A stretch of DNA of 64,000 bases from Aliiglaciecola lipolytica E3 (GTDB lineage: Bacteria > Pseudomonadota > Gammaproteobacteria > Enterobacterales > Alteromonadaceae): contig NZ_BAEN01000065.1 in the NCBI RefSeq assembly GCF_000314975.1, positions 124,001-188,000 of the forward strand. Reading direction: 5' to 3'. Shown here one piece after another: positions 46,412 to 56,267 of the stretch. Both the position numbers and the translations under genes were made by a program. The stretch's first letter is position 1; the number at the start of each line of letters is the position of its first letter. A model generated the notes under the pieces. That model saw only the letters and a list, made by a program, of their open reading frames with translations, did no database searches and was not told the DNA's origin.

Positions 46412-48130
46412 GTGGAAATGATGTCAGGTGCAGCTATGGTAGTTCGCGCCCTAAAAGATTCTGGAGTTACACATGTGTTCGGTTACCCTGGAGGGGCCGT
46501 ACTCGACATTTATGATGCTTTGTATGCACAAGATGACGTCAAGCATGTACTCGTCCGCCATGAACAAGCTGCAGCTCATATGGCTGATGGTTATGCAAGA
46601 TCAACTGGGAAAACGGGGACTGTGCTAGTTACGTCAGGTCCAGGTGCAACTAACACCATTACAGGCATTGCAACAGCTTATATGGATTCTATTCCTATGG
46701 TTGTATTGTCGGGACAGGTGCCTTCAATGCATATTGGTGAAGATGCGTTTCAGGAAACGGATATGGTTGGTTGTTCAAGACCAATTGTAAAGCATAGCTT
46801 TTTAGTAAAACGTGCTATCGACATTCCTATGGCAATTGCTAAAGCATATTACATTGCCAACACCGGTCGTCCCGGACCTGTTGTCGTTGATCTACCTAAG
46901 GATCTGGTTAACGTACTCGAAGAACATCCATACGAGTATCCTGAAGATGTCACCATGCGTTCTTATAACCCGACATTAAAAGGGCATAGCAAACAAATTA
47001 AGAAGACTGTCGATACGCTACTAAATGCAAAACGTCCAGTATTGTATGTTGGTGGTGGTGCAATTACGTCAGAAGCCTCTGATTTGATAACAGAGTTAGC
47101 TGAGAAACTAAATGCACCTGTTACTTCAACTTTGATGGGCCTAGGCGCTTTCTCAAGCGTACATGAGCAGTTTGTTGGCATGCTAGGTATGCATGGGACT
47201 CTCGAAGCAAATAAAACCATGCACAATGCTGATTGTATTTTTGCGCTCGGTGCAAGATTTGATGATCGTGTGACTAACAATGTCGAAAAGTTTTGTCCTC
47301 ACGCAACTATTATTCATGTAGATATTGACCCTGCATCTATATCTAAAACAGTCGCGGTACATGTACCTGTAGTTGGTTCTGTCGACAAAGTTGTTGAGCA
47401 AGTTTTGAATCAAATCAGTAAAAAAGATTTAAGTGGTCAAAAACAAAAATTAGCAGATTGGTGGAAACAAATTAACTCATGGCGTGAACGTCAATGTTTA
47501 AATTACCAAAAGAGTGATGAATTAATAAAGCCACAACAAGTGATTGAAGCGTTATATAAACATACCAATGGCGATGCGTATGTCAGCTCTGATGTTGGGC
47601 AACACCAAATGTTTGCTGCCTTGTATTACCCATTCGCTAAGCCTAGAAGATGGATTAACTCTGGTGGATTAGGCACCATGGGCTTTGGTCTTCCGGCTGC
47701 CATGGGTGTACAAATGGCAAATCCTGACGCCATATCTGTTGTTGTGACAGGGGATGGTAGTATTCAAATGAATATTCAAGAGCTATCTACTTGTTTGCAA
47801 TACAATTTACCGGTAAAGATTATTTCTTTAAACAATCGTGCGTTGGGCATGGTTAGACAATGGCAAGACATGATTTATAAAGGCCGTCATTCGCATTCTT
47901 ACATGGATTCGATGCCTGATTTTGTGAAACTCGCTGAAGCATACGGCCATGTTGGGATTAAAGTAAATCACCCTTCAGAACTTGATGATGCTATGGCTAA
48001 ATGTTTTGCATTAAAAGATAGATTAGTATTTATGGATATAGCAATAGATCAAAATGAGCATGTGTATCCCATGCAAATTAAGTACGGTGCTATGGATGAT
48101 ATGAGATTAAGTAAAACGGAGCGTACCTGA
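46412..48130 (+). CDS. ilvI: Acetolactate synthase III large subunit
   Basis: The ThDP enzyme of the first common step in valine and isoleucine synthesis. The 572-residue protein has the [15 protein letters not shown] and [15 protein letters not shown] motifs (catalytic Glu), the FAD-binding middle domain, and the ThDP motif [12 protein letters not shown] with [12 protein letters not shown]. It is closest to IlvI. The start is GTG at 46412, placed 7 nt after a perfect AGGAGG, giving [11 protein letters not shown] as in IlvI. Its stop overlaps ilvH by 1 bp. Confidence 0.96.
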   Translation: MEMMSGAAMVVRALKDSGVTHVFGYPGGAVLDIYDALYAQDDVKHVLVRHEQAAAHMADGYARSTGKTGTVLVTSGPGATNTITGIATAYMDSIPMVVLSGQVPSMHIGEDAFQETDMVGCSRPIVKHSFLVKRAIDIPMAIAKAYYIANTGRPGPVVVDLPKDLVNVLEEHPYEYPEDVTMRSYNPTLKGHSKQIKKTVDTLLNAKRPVLYVGGGAITSEASDLITELAEKLNAPVTSTLMGLGAFSSVHEQFVGMLGMHGTLEANKTMHNADCIFALGARFDDRVTNNVEKFCPHATIIHVDIDPASISKTVAVHVPVVGSVDKVVEQVLNQISKKDLSGQKQKLADWWKQINSWRERQCLNYQKSDELIKPQQVIEALYKHTNGDAYVSSDVGQHQMFAALYYPFAKPRRWINSGGLGTMGFGLPAAMGVQMANPDAISVVVTGDGSIQMNIQELSTCLQYNLPVKIISLNNRALGMVRQWQDMIYKGRHSHSYMDSMPDFVKLAEAYGHVGIKVNHPSELDDAMAKCFALKDRLVFMDIAIDQNEHVYPMQIKYGAMDDMRLSKTERT

Positions 48131-48627
48131 TGAGAAGAATTATCTCTGTATTGATGGAAAACGAGCCTGGTTCACTTTCGCGTATCGTGGGTGTGTTTTC
48201 GCAGCGTGGTTATAACGTTGATTCATTGTGTGTAGCACCAACGACAGATTCGAGCTTATCGCGTTTGACTATAGTGACTCACGGTGATGACAAGGTCATT
48301 GAGCAGATTACCAAACAAGTGAATAAACTGATTGATGTGCTTAAGGTTACTGACCTAACTGATGGGACTCATGTGGAGCGCGAGTTGATGCTAATTAAAG
48401 TAGCTGCTAAAACCGATCTAGTGCGCTCAGAAGTGAATCGTACCGTGGATATCTTCCGTGCGCAGATAGTGGATACAGACGCTAAAAACTACACGATTCA
48501 GGTTACTGGCACCAGTGAAAAGCTCGATGCCTTTGCCCAAGCAATGTGGGCTCAAACTGAAGTAATCGAATCTTCTAGAACAGGAGTGTGTGGTTTAGCA
48601 CGTGGTGAGAAATCCCTGCGAGCTTAG
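48130..48627 (+). CDS. ilvH: Acetolactate synthase small regulatory subunit
   Basis: The regulatory subunit (165 residues) binds valine and confers feedback inhibition on IlvI. It has the N-terminal ACT domain RRIISVLMENEPGSLSRIVG followed by GYNVDSL, and a C-terminal ALS_ss domain ending GVCGLARGEKSL. A weak GAGCT-type hairpin (48626-48641) follows the stop. Confidence 0.96.
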   Translation: MRRIISVLMENEPGSLSRIVGVFSQRGYNVDSLCVAPTTDSSLSRLTIVTHGDDKVIEQITKQVNKLIDVLKVTDLTDGTHVERELMLIKVAAKTDLVRSEVNRTVDIFRAQIVDTDAKNYTIQVTGTSEKLDAFAQAMWAQTEVIESSRTGVCGLARGEKSLRA

Positions 48628-48663
48628 CTCTTAAACGAGCTTTTAAAAGGAGCATACCTAAAT

Positions 48664-48776
48664 TCAAAGTGGGGCTTAGGCCCCACATCTAAATCACGTA
48701 AATCCTCAGGCTAAAGCCACACATGTAGATTCCAGAAATCCATGGGCTAAAACCAATGCTACATCTGAGAGCTGCG
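48664..48776. repeat. Dispersed palindromic elements related to the 67-bp repeats
   Basis: The 155-bp gap between ilvH and the EthD gene contains GTGGGGC-TTAG-GCCCCAC (48669-48686) and, in opposite orientation to the 39.5-kb array, GGCTAAAGCCACACATGTAGATTC-like and GGGCTAAAACCAATGCTAC segments. They share the GGCTTTAGCC core and the adjoining GTAG with the array units. Confidence 0.6.
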
Positions 48777-48782
48777 TCTATC

Positions 48783-49103
48783 TTATTCCGCGTCGCTTCC
48801 AGTCAAAATGACAGGTGCTCCACCTGTTGAAATACGTATAGCGTCATCCGCTACCTGTTGCATTTCGGCGCTCTGTAATGTCTGTTGCAATGCTTCTGCT
48901 GACGGAAAAGGCATACTAAACATTTGATAGTATGGTGATGGATTATGCACCTCAGAATCAAATTTGGTCACAGTATAAGGCTTAAGATCCGTAGGGATAC
49001 GCATTTTTTCATGAAGCAATGCAATGTGCTCGGAATAGTCGATTTCGAATTGCTCTGTATCTGTGGGTTGTGGATAAAGGACAACTAATTTAACGTCGGA
49101 CAT
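48783..49103 (-). CDS. EthD domain protein
   Basis: A 106-residue dimeric alpha/beta-barrel protein: LVVLYPQPTDTEQFEIDYSEHI is spread over the first strand and helix with the characteristic Tyr and His, and PSPYYQMFSMPFPSAEAL forms the second half. EthD was found with an ether-degrading cytochrome P450; most members have unknown roles. No catabolic partner is nearby. Confidence 0.78.
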   Translation of the reverse strand: MSDVKLVVLYPQPTDTEQFEIDYSEHIALLHEKMRIPTDLKPYTVTKFDSEVHNPSPYYQMFSMPFPSAEALQQTLQSAEMQQVADDAIRISTGGAPVILTGSDAE

Positions 49104-49196
49104 AATTCATTTCCTTATACTTGGCTATTCCGCAAAAACATCGTATACCTTATTCTTACGTTTTTCGCAGTTGCAGTGTCATTTATAATTGCAAAG

Positions 49197-49550
49197 CTAC
49201 TCTATAAAGTAAGTTCCCCAACCATCATAATGAATTTTATGCTTATCGGCGATAGTTAACAAAGTGTCGGTATCTTTGTTGATTAAATCAACATCTAACA
49301 TTCTTTCCACTACAGCATCAAAGCAAAATACTGTTCCGCCGTCATCTAACATTAATTCTTCTGCATCGCCAACCTCAAAGCCCGCTTTAAATGCGTCGAC
49401 CGCCGCTTTTTCGAGAATATCAAAATCAGAATGCGCAAAATGATATTCAATAGTGTGAGGAACGTTGGCATTACTTCCATCTTCGATCAATGCTTCAACG
49501 GTTTCTTGATTAAATTCGTACCATTCTTGTTTTTCTTCTGCATTGCTCAT
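49197..49550 (-). CDS. rraB: Regulator of ribonuclease E activity B
   Basis: RraB binds and inhibits RNase E and changes degradosome makeup. The 117-residue acidic protein has the typical EWYEFNQETVEALIEDGS start, the HTIEYHFAHSDFDILEKAA motif and a HYDGWGTYFIE end. It follows plsC on the same strand by 33 bp. Confidence 0.92.
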   Translation of the reverse strand: MSNAEEKQEWYEFNQETVEALIEDGSNANVPHTIEYHFAHSDFDILEKAAVDAFKAGFEVGDAEELMLDDGGTVFCFDAVVERMLDVDLINKDTDTLLTIADKHKIHYDGWGTYFIE

Positions 49551-49583
49551 TGTCTAGCCCTATAGTTGTTCAATTTTGCTAAT

Positions 49584-50309
49584 CTATTTAACTTCATCTA
49601 ATTGTGCAACCCGATTGTCCAATTCAGCAATTTTATCATTCATTCTTTGTCGAATTTCCGTTGCCCAAGCTTTTGCATCTCGACTTTTGTCGAGCTCCAC
49701 AGGTTCACTTAAATCGATAAGCACGGTGCCATTGTTCCAGCGATTTAGCTTCACTTTATTATGTAAATTACTGGTACAAACCATGACAACAGGCTCGTTT
49801 ACCGCCTGAGCGATTCTAAACGCTCCGGTTTTAAAACTTAGTAGCCCGCGTCCGCGACTGCGAGTCCCTTCTGGAAAAAAGTATACTGATATTTTGCGCT
49901 TTTTAATTTTTTCTATTGTTTGTTTTAGTGTGTCATTTGCTCGACCGCTATTTTTTCGGTCAATCAATATATTGCCCGATAACCAATACAACCAGCCAAA
50001 AAACGGAATGAAGACTAAACTCTTTTTGCCTACAGTGACAACACCCTGTTGGGCTGATTTACATACCGTTATTAAGTCATAACTATTCTGATGGTTTGCA
50101 ACAAATACAAATGGACCTTGCTGCTTCACGGATTTCGGTACGTTAACTTTAACCGTTAGGCCAACTATCGATGCCATTACGCCATATACTTTACCAATAA
50201 CATGTACATTGTTACGGTGAAAAGGACGCACTAAGCACAACAAAATCATCGCTAAGTTTGCCAAAATAAAATATAAAAATATCAATATGATCCGGATGAC
50301 AGCTAACAC
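49584..50309 (-). CDS. plsC: 1-acyl-sn-glycerol-3-phosphate acyltransferase
   Basis: PlsC acylates lysophosphatidic acid to phosphatidic acid at the inner membrane. It has an N-terminal hydrophobic segment, the NHQNSYD catalytic HX4D motif, GKKSLVFIPFFGWLYWLSGN and the FPEGTRSRGRG motif. An in-frame TTG at 50366 would extend it, but the GTG at 50309 follows GAGAG at 5 nt and gives a 241-residue protein, close to E. coli PlsC (245), so I chose it; the start is not certain. Confidence 0.92.
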   Translation of the reverse strand: MLAVIRIILIFLYFILANLAMILLCLVRPFHRNNVHVIGKVYGVMASIVGLTVKVNVPKSVKQQGPFVFVANHQNSYDLITVCKSAQQGVVTVGKKSLVFIPFFGWLYWLSGNILIDRKNSGRANDTLKQTIEKIKKRKISVYFFPEGTRSRGRGLLSFKTGAFRIAQAVNEPVVMVCTSNLHNKVKLNRWNNGTVLIDLSEPVELDKSRDAKAWATEIRQRMNDKIAELDNRVAQLDEVK

Positions 50310-50517
50310 GTGTACTCTCAAATTTTGAACGGGCGCTGAGTATACAATGTTTCTAGTTAATACCAAATGTTAGCTAACGCACAGTGGCGACTATTATTAC
50401 TGCTCAGATCAGTGAATAAGCAAATTAGAGGTGATATGTTGTGTAGAATGCGTGTTTATGGTCGATAACAAACAGTAAATTGTGCTCTATGAGAAATGCT
50501 TGAGGTAAACCAAACTG

Positions 50518-51663
50518 ATGCAAACTTTTACGCCAGAAGATCTAGATGACGATATCTTAACTGACCTACTCGAAGAAATTAATGAATTGTATGAAGCGAG
50601 TGAACAAACCCTTATTGAATTAGAGCTTCGACCTGAAGATAACGAACTGCAACGAGCTTTATTCCGTTCAGTTCATACGATTAAGGGAGATCTAGGTCTA
50701 GTTAACTTTCGACCAATGTTGCCGCTGCTTCAACATGTAGAAGACTTGTTGGACTACTTGCGTAAAAATCAGATTAAATATACCAGCACTATGAGTGATT
50801 TGGTTTTACTGACAATGGACAGAGTGAAAATATTTGTCGAAAGTTGTTTTAAGACGGGGTCAGCTGAATACGATCCCGAGTTGTTCAGTTTGTTGGTTAA
50901 TCATGTATCACAAATCTCACCGAATAATGCCGATCTACATGAAAAATTGCTTGCAGATGCGGTACTACTACTTAACCCTGATTTAGATCTTGCTAATGTA
51001 GAGGTTGTTGAGGAAGTCGCGGGTGAAACGACACCTTCCCGGTCGGTTACCTTAGCGAATACCGGTATTCCCAAAGGTTTAAGTAGTGAAAAGCAAATGG
51101 ATATTTTGTTTTTCAGAGAAATTATGAAACCTATCGAGCGTCGCTCAATGTATTGGGAAGGCAGGGGAGATAGAATCGCAAAACTTGCATTTTATATAAA
51201 TAAAATAGCCGGTAATCCTATCGAAGAAGACCAACTCGCCGTAGCTTGTTACGTACATGATTTCGGAATGGCGTTTATGCCACTTAAAATTTTGCACAAA
51301 AAAGAAAGTCTGACTGAAAATGAATTTAATTTAATTCGTTCACATGTTTATAAAAGCTCAAGGATACTAGAGCACTTAGATCACTGGAATGGCGCACGAA
51401 AAATTGTTATGCAACACCATGAAAGGATAGATGGTACGGGTTATCCATTAGGTATTAAAGGGCAGGACATTTGTGACGGTGCTAAGTTACTAGCGATTTT
51501 AGATAGTTTTGATGCTATTACTCATAATCGCGCTCACACTGGTCACAATAAACAACCAAAGAAAAAAGCCGTAGTTGAAATTAACAGAGCTATGGAAGGT
51601 CAATATTGTAAAACTTGGTTAGGGCATTTTAATAGAGCAATGGCAGGGTTGTTGACAAAATAG
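50518..51663 (+). CDS. Hpt and HD-GYP domain fusion protein
   Basis: The N-terminal Hpt domain (about residues 1-125) has the phosphoaccepting His53 in SVHTIKGDLGL. After a linker, an HD-GYP domain (about 190-365) follows, with His247-Asp248 (VHDFGM), His276, the HHERIDGTGYP motif (300-310) and Asp329. HD-GYP domains hydrolyse c-di-GMP. Here the first metal-binding His of the usual HxxRV motif is Arg216 and the conserved Lys after HDIG is Met251, so the metal site is incomplete and activity is doubtful. Phosphotransfer from a hybrid kinase probably controls it. Stands alone, divergent from plsC. Confidence 0.88.
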   Translation: MQTFTPEDLDDDILTDLLEEINELYEASEQTLIELELRPEDNELQRALFRSVHTIKGDLGLVNFRPMLPLLQHVEDLLDYLRKNQIKYTSTMSDLVLLTMDRVKIFVESCFKTGSAEYDPELFSLLVNHVSQISPNNADLHEKLLADAVLLLNPDLDLANVEVVEEVAGETTPSRSVTLANTGIPKGLSSEKQMDILFFREIMKPIERRSMYWEGRGDRIAKLAFYINKIAGNPIEEDQLAVACYVHDFGMAFMPLKILHKKESLTENEFNLIRSHVYKSSRILEHLDHWNGARKIVMQHHERIDGTGYPLGIKGQDICDGAKLLAILDSFDAITHNRAHTGHNKQPKKKAVVEINRAMEGQYCKTWLGHFNRAMAGLLTK

Positions 51664-51670
51664 TACGCAT

Positions 51671-51711
51671 AAAAAAGTTTAAGCAAGCTGGATTATTGAA
51701 TTCCAGCTTGC
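51671..51711 (-). terminator. Terminator of the DUF3718 gene
   Basis: A 10-bp stem (GCAAGCTGGA/TCCAGCTTGC, 9-nt loop) lies just past the minus-strand stop; on that strand TTAAACTTTTTT follows. It may also help end the convergent HD-GYP transcript. Confidence 0.7.
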
Positions 51712-51724
51712 CTACCAACAGTCA

Positions 51725-52048
51725 CTATTCAGCCTGTGCAGTGATGAATGAACCTACTTGCGTAGCATTGCGCTTTGCAGAGAACTCAACTAAAGACTGA
51801 CCAGAACAGGTTACGTTGTTATCAGCTAAAACACGCTTAAGAACACGCTGTCTAGAAGAACCTAGTTCGCCAACAAAACGGTTTAAAGAAATTTTGAAAA
51901 GCTCAACGTCGTTGTTTATTACAGCTTTACAAAATGAAGCATATTCTAAATCACCAACAAATTTTACGTTTTCAGCAGAAGAAGTTGCTGCAGAAGCAGT
52001 AAAAGGAACAGATAGTGCAACCAACGTTGCCAATACTAATTTTTTCAT
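51725..52048 (-). CDS. DUF3718 family periplasmic protein
   Basis: A 107-residue protein with a clear signal peptide (cleavage after AASA-type site TASAA, about residue 20) and two Cys (about residues 40 and 82), the second in NNVTCSGQSLVEFA, which fits DUF3718 of Alteromonadales and Shewanella. Probably a small disulfide-bonded periplasmic protein; function unknown. Followed by its own terminator. Confidence 0.75.
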   Translation of the reverse strand: MKKLVLATLVALSVPFTASAATSSAENVKFVGDLEYASFCKAVINNDVELFKISLNRFVGELGSSRQRVLKRVLADNNVTCSGQSLVEFSAKRNATQVGSFITAQAE

Positions 52049-52613
52049 AAGAACACCTATTTAATTGATAGAAAGTAAAATTTTTAATCACTGATTACCT
52101 AACCAGTGAGATAAATTGTAATTAAATTTCAGTTTAATGTTGTTCTTTTACTGTATAGGTTTAATTAACGATGTGTTACATACTTTCTAAATTAGTAACA
52201 TTTTAAGTTATCTTATTGTTTTTATTGTTTTTTATGGTTTTCCTTAATAACTTAAAGTTCTAACTAATTTATTTTTTATATGAAACTAATATTGTAATTT
52301 TATTACAGAATGGCGTGAATACCTTGCTAAATGTACACTTGTTAAAAGAATTAACCTAAAACAATACAAAAAGTATGATTTTGTTGGAGTAAATTCCGCG
52401 CTACAGCTGTTCTATCGTTGCCGAAGAGGGAGTATTCCGGCGTAAATTTCGAAATCAATAGTGTGTAGTCCCAGCTTTAGCTGGAGAACTATCAGAGTTG
52501 CCCTAGGCAACAAAATTCACCTTTCGTAAGAGTTAAGCTTCCCTTCAGCTTTTATTCATCTTCATAGATCCACAATAGTACTCAGATTAACAGGAAAGTT
52601 TATTGGAGCTGCT
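52049..52613. other. AT-rich intergenic region with repeat elements
   Basis: A 565-bp gap between the divergent DUF3718 and choice-of-anchor H genes. The first 320 bp are very AT-rich with no ORF I would accept and should hold the DUF3718 promoter. The next stretch carries repeats related to the 67-bp array (separate entry). The last 110 bp should hold the promoter of the plus-strand gene; no clear -10/-35 pair stands out. Confidence 0.5.
52375..52490 (+). repeat. Two dispersed copies of the 67-bp repeat family
   Basis: AGTAAATTCCGCGCTAC (from 52389) matches the second half of an array unit. GTGTGTAGTCCCAGCTTTAGCTGG (52461-52484) matches the first half, but its stem is CCAGC/GCTGG instead of CGTGGC/GCCGCG: the sequence changed while pairing is kept. 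Confidence 0.65.
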
Positions 52614-53375
52614 ATGAAGCATTTTACGATTGTGGGTGCATTATCATTATTATTATCTACCTCGTTTTCTTCTATGGGTGCTGAAAACGACGTTAACGAA
52701 GCGATTAGTGTGACATCTAAGGAGTCGCAACACGGTAAGGTTTTAGGAGAAGTAACTAAAAAAGGTGTGCCAGGTAGCGTTCAAAAAGAAGCTATGGAAG
52801 CTGAGTCTCTAACGAAAGAGCAGGCTCACCAAAAAAGGCAAGCTGCGGCACCACTGACACGACCTTTGGATCGTGACCTACGTATTGTCGAAGAAGATCC
52901 GGATTTTTGGATTTATGATGCAGTCGTCTTTTACGATATTGATAGAGATGCCGATGGTTATTATTCTGGTTTCACACTCGAATTTGACGCCGACACTATT
53001 TATACAGAAGCGGAAGTATATGCGCGTTTGTATTTAGCTAGAGGAGAGGTGTTTGAGGAATATCACACCACTTCGTTGTTTTACATAAATGGAGATTCGA
53101 GTAACGACAGCTACGTTATAGAAAGTGACTTACAAACGGGGTTTCCACCTGGAGATTACGAGTTATTGATAGAGTTATATGACACCTACGATAACCGCTT
53201 AGTCGCTATCTCCGATGGCTATAGCGATGCTGACTTAAGTTTGTTAACACTTGAAAGTCAAAGTTACGAAGAACCACAAGTTGTGATAGTTAATGAACAC
53301 GGTGGTAGTTTTGGATTTCTTGCCTTGTTGTTAGTACCTGCACTAATGGGGAGAATGTTCTCCACAAGAAGTTAG
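52614..53375 (+). CDS. Choice-of-anchor H family protein with GlyGly-CTERM-like tail
   Basis: A secreted 253-residue protein: signal peptide (about 1-23), a polar region, then a conserved domain (about 80-220, RDLRIVEEDPDFWIYDA, FYDIDRDADGYYSGF, FPPGDYELLIELYD) and a C-terminal tail of Gly-Gly-Ser, a hydrophobic helix and Arg (GGSFGFLALLLVPALMGRMF). The tail fits GlyGly-CTERM, which rhombosortase cleaves for type II secretion to the surface. The body fits the choice-of-anchor H domain, which occurs with different sorting tails. Acidic DxDxDG-type residues could bind calcium. A strong terminator follows. Confidence 0.78.
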   Translation: MKHFTIVGALSLLLSTSFSSMGAENDVNEAISVTSKESQHGKVLGEVTKKGVPGSVQKEAMEAESLTKEQAHQKRQAAAPLTRPLDRDLRIVEEDPDFWIYDAVVFYDIDRDADGYYSGFTLEFDADTIYTEAEVYARLYLARGEVFEEYHTTSLFYINGDSSNDSYVIESDLQTGFPPGDYELLIELYDTYDNRLVAISDGYSDADLSLLTLESQSYEEPQVVIVNEHGGSFGFLALLLVPALMGRMFSTRS

Positions 53376-53396
53376 TCAGGTCAGGTGAGATTTTCG

Positions 53397-53421
53397 GGGA
53401 GGCTATGCCTCCCTTTTTTAT
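53397..53421 (+). terminator. Terminator of the choice-of-anchor H gene
   Basis: GGGAGGC-TAT-GCCTCCC (7-bp GC-rich stem) followed by six T. Confidence 0.92.
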
Positions 53422-53445
53422 TGTCTGGAATTCAATGTCGTTACC

Positions 53446-53474
53446 CAAAAAAATCCCCAGTTGAACTGGGGATT
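53446..53474 (-). terminator. Terminator of the pepA-holC-valS operon
   Basis: A perfect 10-bp stem (AATCCCCAGT/ACTGGGGATT, 3-nt loop) lies 27 bp past the valS stop and runs into seven T on the minus strand. Confidence 0.92.
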
Positions 53475-53501
53475 AGGTTATTGCTGTTTTAGTATAAAAA
53501 C

Positions 53502-56267
53502 TTACAGGGCTTGAATGGTTTCGCGCTGCTCTTTAAGTTTATTTATTTGCATTTGAAAGTCTTCCAGCTTCGCTTTTTCTTTGTTGATAACCGCTTCTGG
53601 CGCATTGCTAACGAACTTCTCATTGCTTAGTTTACCTTGAGTACGCGCAAAGTCTTTTTCAATTTTGTCTAAAGCTTTTGCAATACGTGATAATTCAGCG
53701 TCTTTATCTATCAGCCCCGCCATGGGGATAAGAATTTCCATTTCACCCACTAATGCCGTGGCCGATGCTGGTCCTTTATCTCCTTCAGCAAGCTGAGTAA
53801 CGCTTTCCAGTTTAGCCATCTTTGCTAGAAAGCTTTGACTTAAGTCTAAACGTGCCTGATCTTTATCACTAACATTCTTCAACAAGACATCAAGGGGTTT
53901 ATTTGGCGAGATATCCATTTCACCGCGAATATTACGGATCCCAACAATAAAGCTCTTCACCCATTCCAAATCTGCTAAAACAGTTGGATTTTGGCGGCTA
54001 CTATCAAGTTTAGGAAATGGCCTTTGCATTATGCTATCACCCGCAACACCACACAATGGAGCAACTCTTAACCAGATTTCGTCAGTGATAAAAGGCATAA
54101 TCGGGTGCATTAGGCGTAACAAACTTTCCAGCACATTAATCAATGTATGGCGGGTACCGCGTTTTTGCGCTTCACTACTGGAATCAGAATTTAGTACAGG
54201 TTTAGTTAATTCTAAATACCAATCACAGAACTGATTCCAAGTGAATTCGTAAACCGCTTGGGCTGCAATATCGAAACGGTAATCTTTAATCGCTGCTTCG
54301 AATTCACCTAATGTTTTTTGGAAGCGCGCCCAAATCCATTTGTCAGCGAGACTAAGTTCTAATTCGCCACCATTTGAGCCTGTGTCTAGCTCTTCAGTGT
54401 TCATCAGCACAAAACGTGATGCATTCCACAACTTGTTACAGAAGTTTCGGTAGCCTTCTACTCTGCCCATATCAAAATTGATATCGCGGCTGGTGGAGGC
54501 CATTGCTGCAAAAGTGAAGCGAAGCGCATCAGTTCCATATGCGTTGATGCCGTCCGGGAACTGTTTAGTGGTGCGTTTCGTTATCGCCTTTGCTTTTTGC
54601 GGCTGCATCATACCTGCAGTACGTTTTTCCAAAAGTTCTTCAAGAGTAATGCCGTCAATCAGATCGATTGGATCAAGCACGTTGCCTTTAGATTTCGACA
54701 TTTTGTCGCCTTGTTCGTCGCGAATAAGGCCTGTAATGTAAATTTCCTTGAACGGGATCTTGCCGGTGAACTTCTTCGTCATCATAATCATTCTGGCGAC
54801 CCAGAAGAAAATAATATCAAATCCGGTGACTAACACTGAACTGGGAACAAAGGTTTCTAGTTCTGGTGTTTCTTTTGGCCAACCCATAGTTGCGAACGGC
54901 CACAGAGCAGACGAAAACCAGGTGTCTAATACATCTTCATCCTGGCGTAAATTTACATCTGTGCCCAAGTTATGTTTCTCGCGCACTTGGGCTTCGCTAC
55001 GACCTACATAAACTTTTCCGTTTTCGTCGTACCAAGCTGGGATTCTGTGTCCCCACCAAAGTTGACGAGAAATACACCAATCTTGAATGTTGTACATCCA
55101 TTGATAATAAGTTTTGTTCCAGTTTTCAGGTACAAATTTAATCTCTCCACTTTCTACCGCTTCAATAGCAGGTTTTGCGAGAGACTCAACGGCAACATAC
55201 CATTGATCAGTTAAGTAGGGTTCAATGACAGCACCGGTACGGTCGCCTCGGGGTACTTTGAGCTTATGATCTTCTACTTTAAGTAACTTACCCTCGGCCT
55301 CTAAATCAGCGACGATTTGCTTACGCGCGTCAAACCTGTCTAATCCTTGGTATTTTTCAGGGGCAGAGTTATTTATTTTAGCTTCAGCGGTGAAGATGTT
55401 GATCATTTCCAAGTCATGGCGTTTACCCATGTCATAGTCGTTAAAATCATGAGCGGGTGTTATTTTAACGCACCCTGTACCAAACTCAGGATCAACATAA
55501 TCATCTGCGATAATCGGAATTTCCCGACCGGTTAACGGTAGGGTGACGGTTTTACCGATTAAATGTTGATAACGTTCGTCATCTGGGTGAACTGCAACGG
55601 CTGTATCGCCCAACATAGTTTCTGGGCGAGTCGTTGCGACAATGAGCTCACCACTAGCGTCACTTAGCGGGTAGTGCATGTGCCACATAAAGCCCGCTTC
55701 TTCTTCATTTAACACTTCTAAATCAGAGACGGCAGTGTGCAGAACAGGATCCCAATTTACTAAGCGTTTGCCTCGATAAATTAGTCCTTCTTCATGTAGT
55801 TTAACGAATACTTCTTGAACAGCCTCTGATAAGTCGGGGTTCATGGTGAAGGCTTCACGGTCCCAATCAGGTGATGTACCTAAGCGACGCATTTGTTGAG
55901 TGATATTGCCGCCTGATTCTTCTTTCCACTCCCAAATTTTATCGATAAATGCATCACGACCTAAGTCATGGCGCGTTTTACCTTGTGCATTTAATTGACG
56001 TTCAACCACCATTTGGGTGGCGATTCCAGCGTGATCAGTACCGCATTGCCAAAGTGTGTTATCGCCTTTCATACGATGATAACGGATCAATGAATCCATG
56101 ATCGTGTGTTGAAACGCATGTCCCATGTGTAAGTTACCTGTGACATTGGGGGGCGGTAATAAAATGCAGTAAGGGTCGCCTGTGCCGCTCGCTTTAAAGT
56201 AGCCTTTTTCTTCCCAATGCTGATATCGGGCTTGTTCAATATTCTGTGGACTAAAAGTCTTATCCAT
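53502..56267 (-). CDS. valS: Valyl-tRNA synthetase
   Basis: A class I synthetase of 921 residues from the chosen start: [16 protein letters not shown] holds the HIGH-type motif, [10 protein letters not shown] the KMSKS motif, the CP1 editing domain (about 185-330) includes [17 protein letters not shown], and a C-terminal coiled-coil arm ends the protein. The ATG at 56267 ([12 protein letters not shown]) matches the family N-terminus; a longer in-frame start at 56279 is unlikely. It overlaps holC by 8 bp, in the conserved pepA-holC-valS order. Confidence 0.97.
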   Translation of the reverse strand: MDKTFSPQNIEQARYQHWEEKGYFKASGTGDPYCILLPPPNVTGNLHMGHAFQHTIMDSLIRYHRMKGDNTLWQCGTDHAGIATQMVVERQLNAQGKTRHDLGRDAFIDKIWEWKEESGGNITQQMRRLGTSPDWDREAFTMNPDLSEAVQEVFVKLHEEGLIYRGKRLVNWDPVLHTAVSDLEVLNEEEAGFMWHMHYPLSDASGELIVATTRPETMLGDTAVAVHPDDERYQHLIGKTVTLPLTGREIPIIADDYVDPEFGTGCVKITPAHDFNDYDMGKRHDLEMINIFTAEAKINNSAPEKYQGLDRFDARKQIVADLEAEGKLLKVEDHKLKVPRGDRTGAVIEPYLTDQWYVAVESLAKPAIEAVESGEIKFVPENWNKTYYQWMYNIQDWCISRQLWWGHRIPAWYDENGKVYVGRSEAQVREKHNLGTDVNLRQDEDVLDTWFSSALWPFATMGWPKETPELETFVPSSVLVTGFDIIFFWVARMIMMTKKFTGKIPFKEIYITGLIRDEQGDKMSKSKGNVLDPIDLIDGITLEELLEKRTAGMMQPQKAKAITKRTTKQFPDGINAYGTDALRFTFAAMASTSRDINFDMGRVEGYRNFCNKLWNASRFVLMNTEELDTGSNGGELELSLADKWIWARFQKTLGEFEAAIKDYRFDIAAQAVYEFTWNQFCDWYLELTKPVLNSDSSSEAQKRGTRHTLINVLESLLRLMHPIMPFITDEIWLRVAPLCGVAGDSIMQRPFPKLDSSRQNPTVLADLEWVKSFIVGIRNIRGEMDISPNKPLDVLLKNVSDKDQARLDLSQSFLAKMAKLESVTQLAEGDKGPASATALVGEMEILIPMAGLIDKDAELSRIAKALDKIEKDFARTQGKLSNEKFVSNAPEAVINKEKAKLEDFQMQINKLKEQRETIQAL

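Noticed and set aside
54478-55214. Several overlapping ORFs antisense to valS.
   Set aside because: All lie inside the conserved valS coding frame and are by-products of its codon use.
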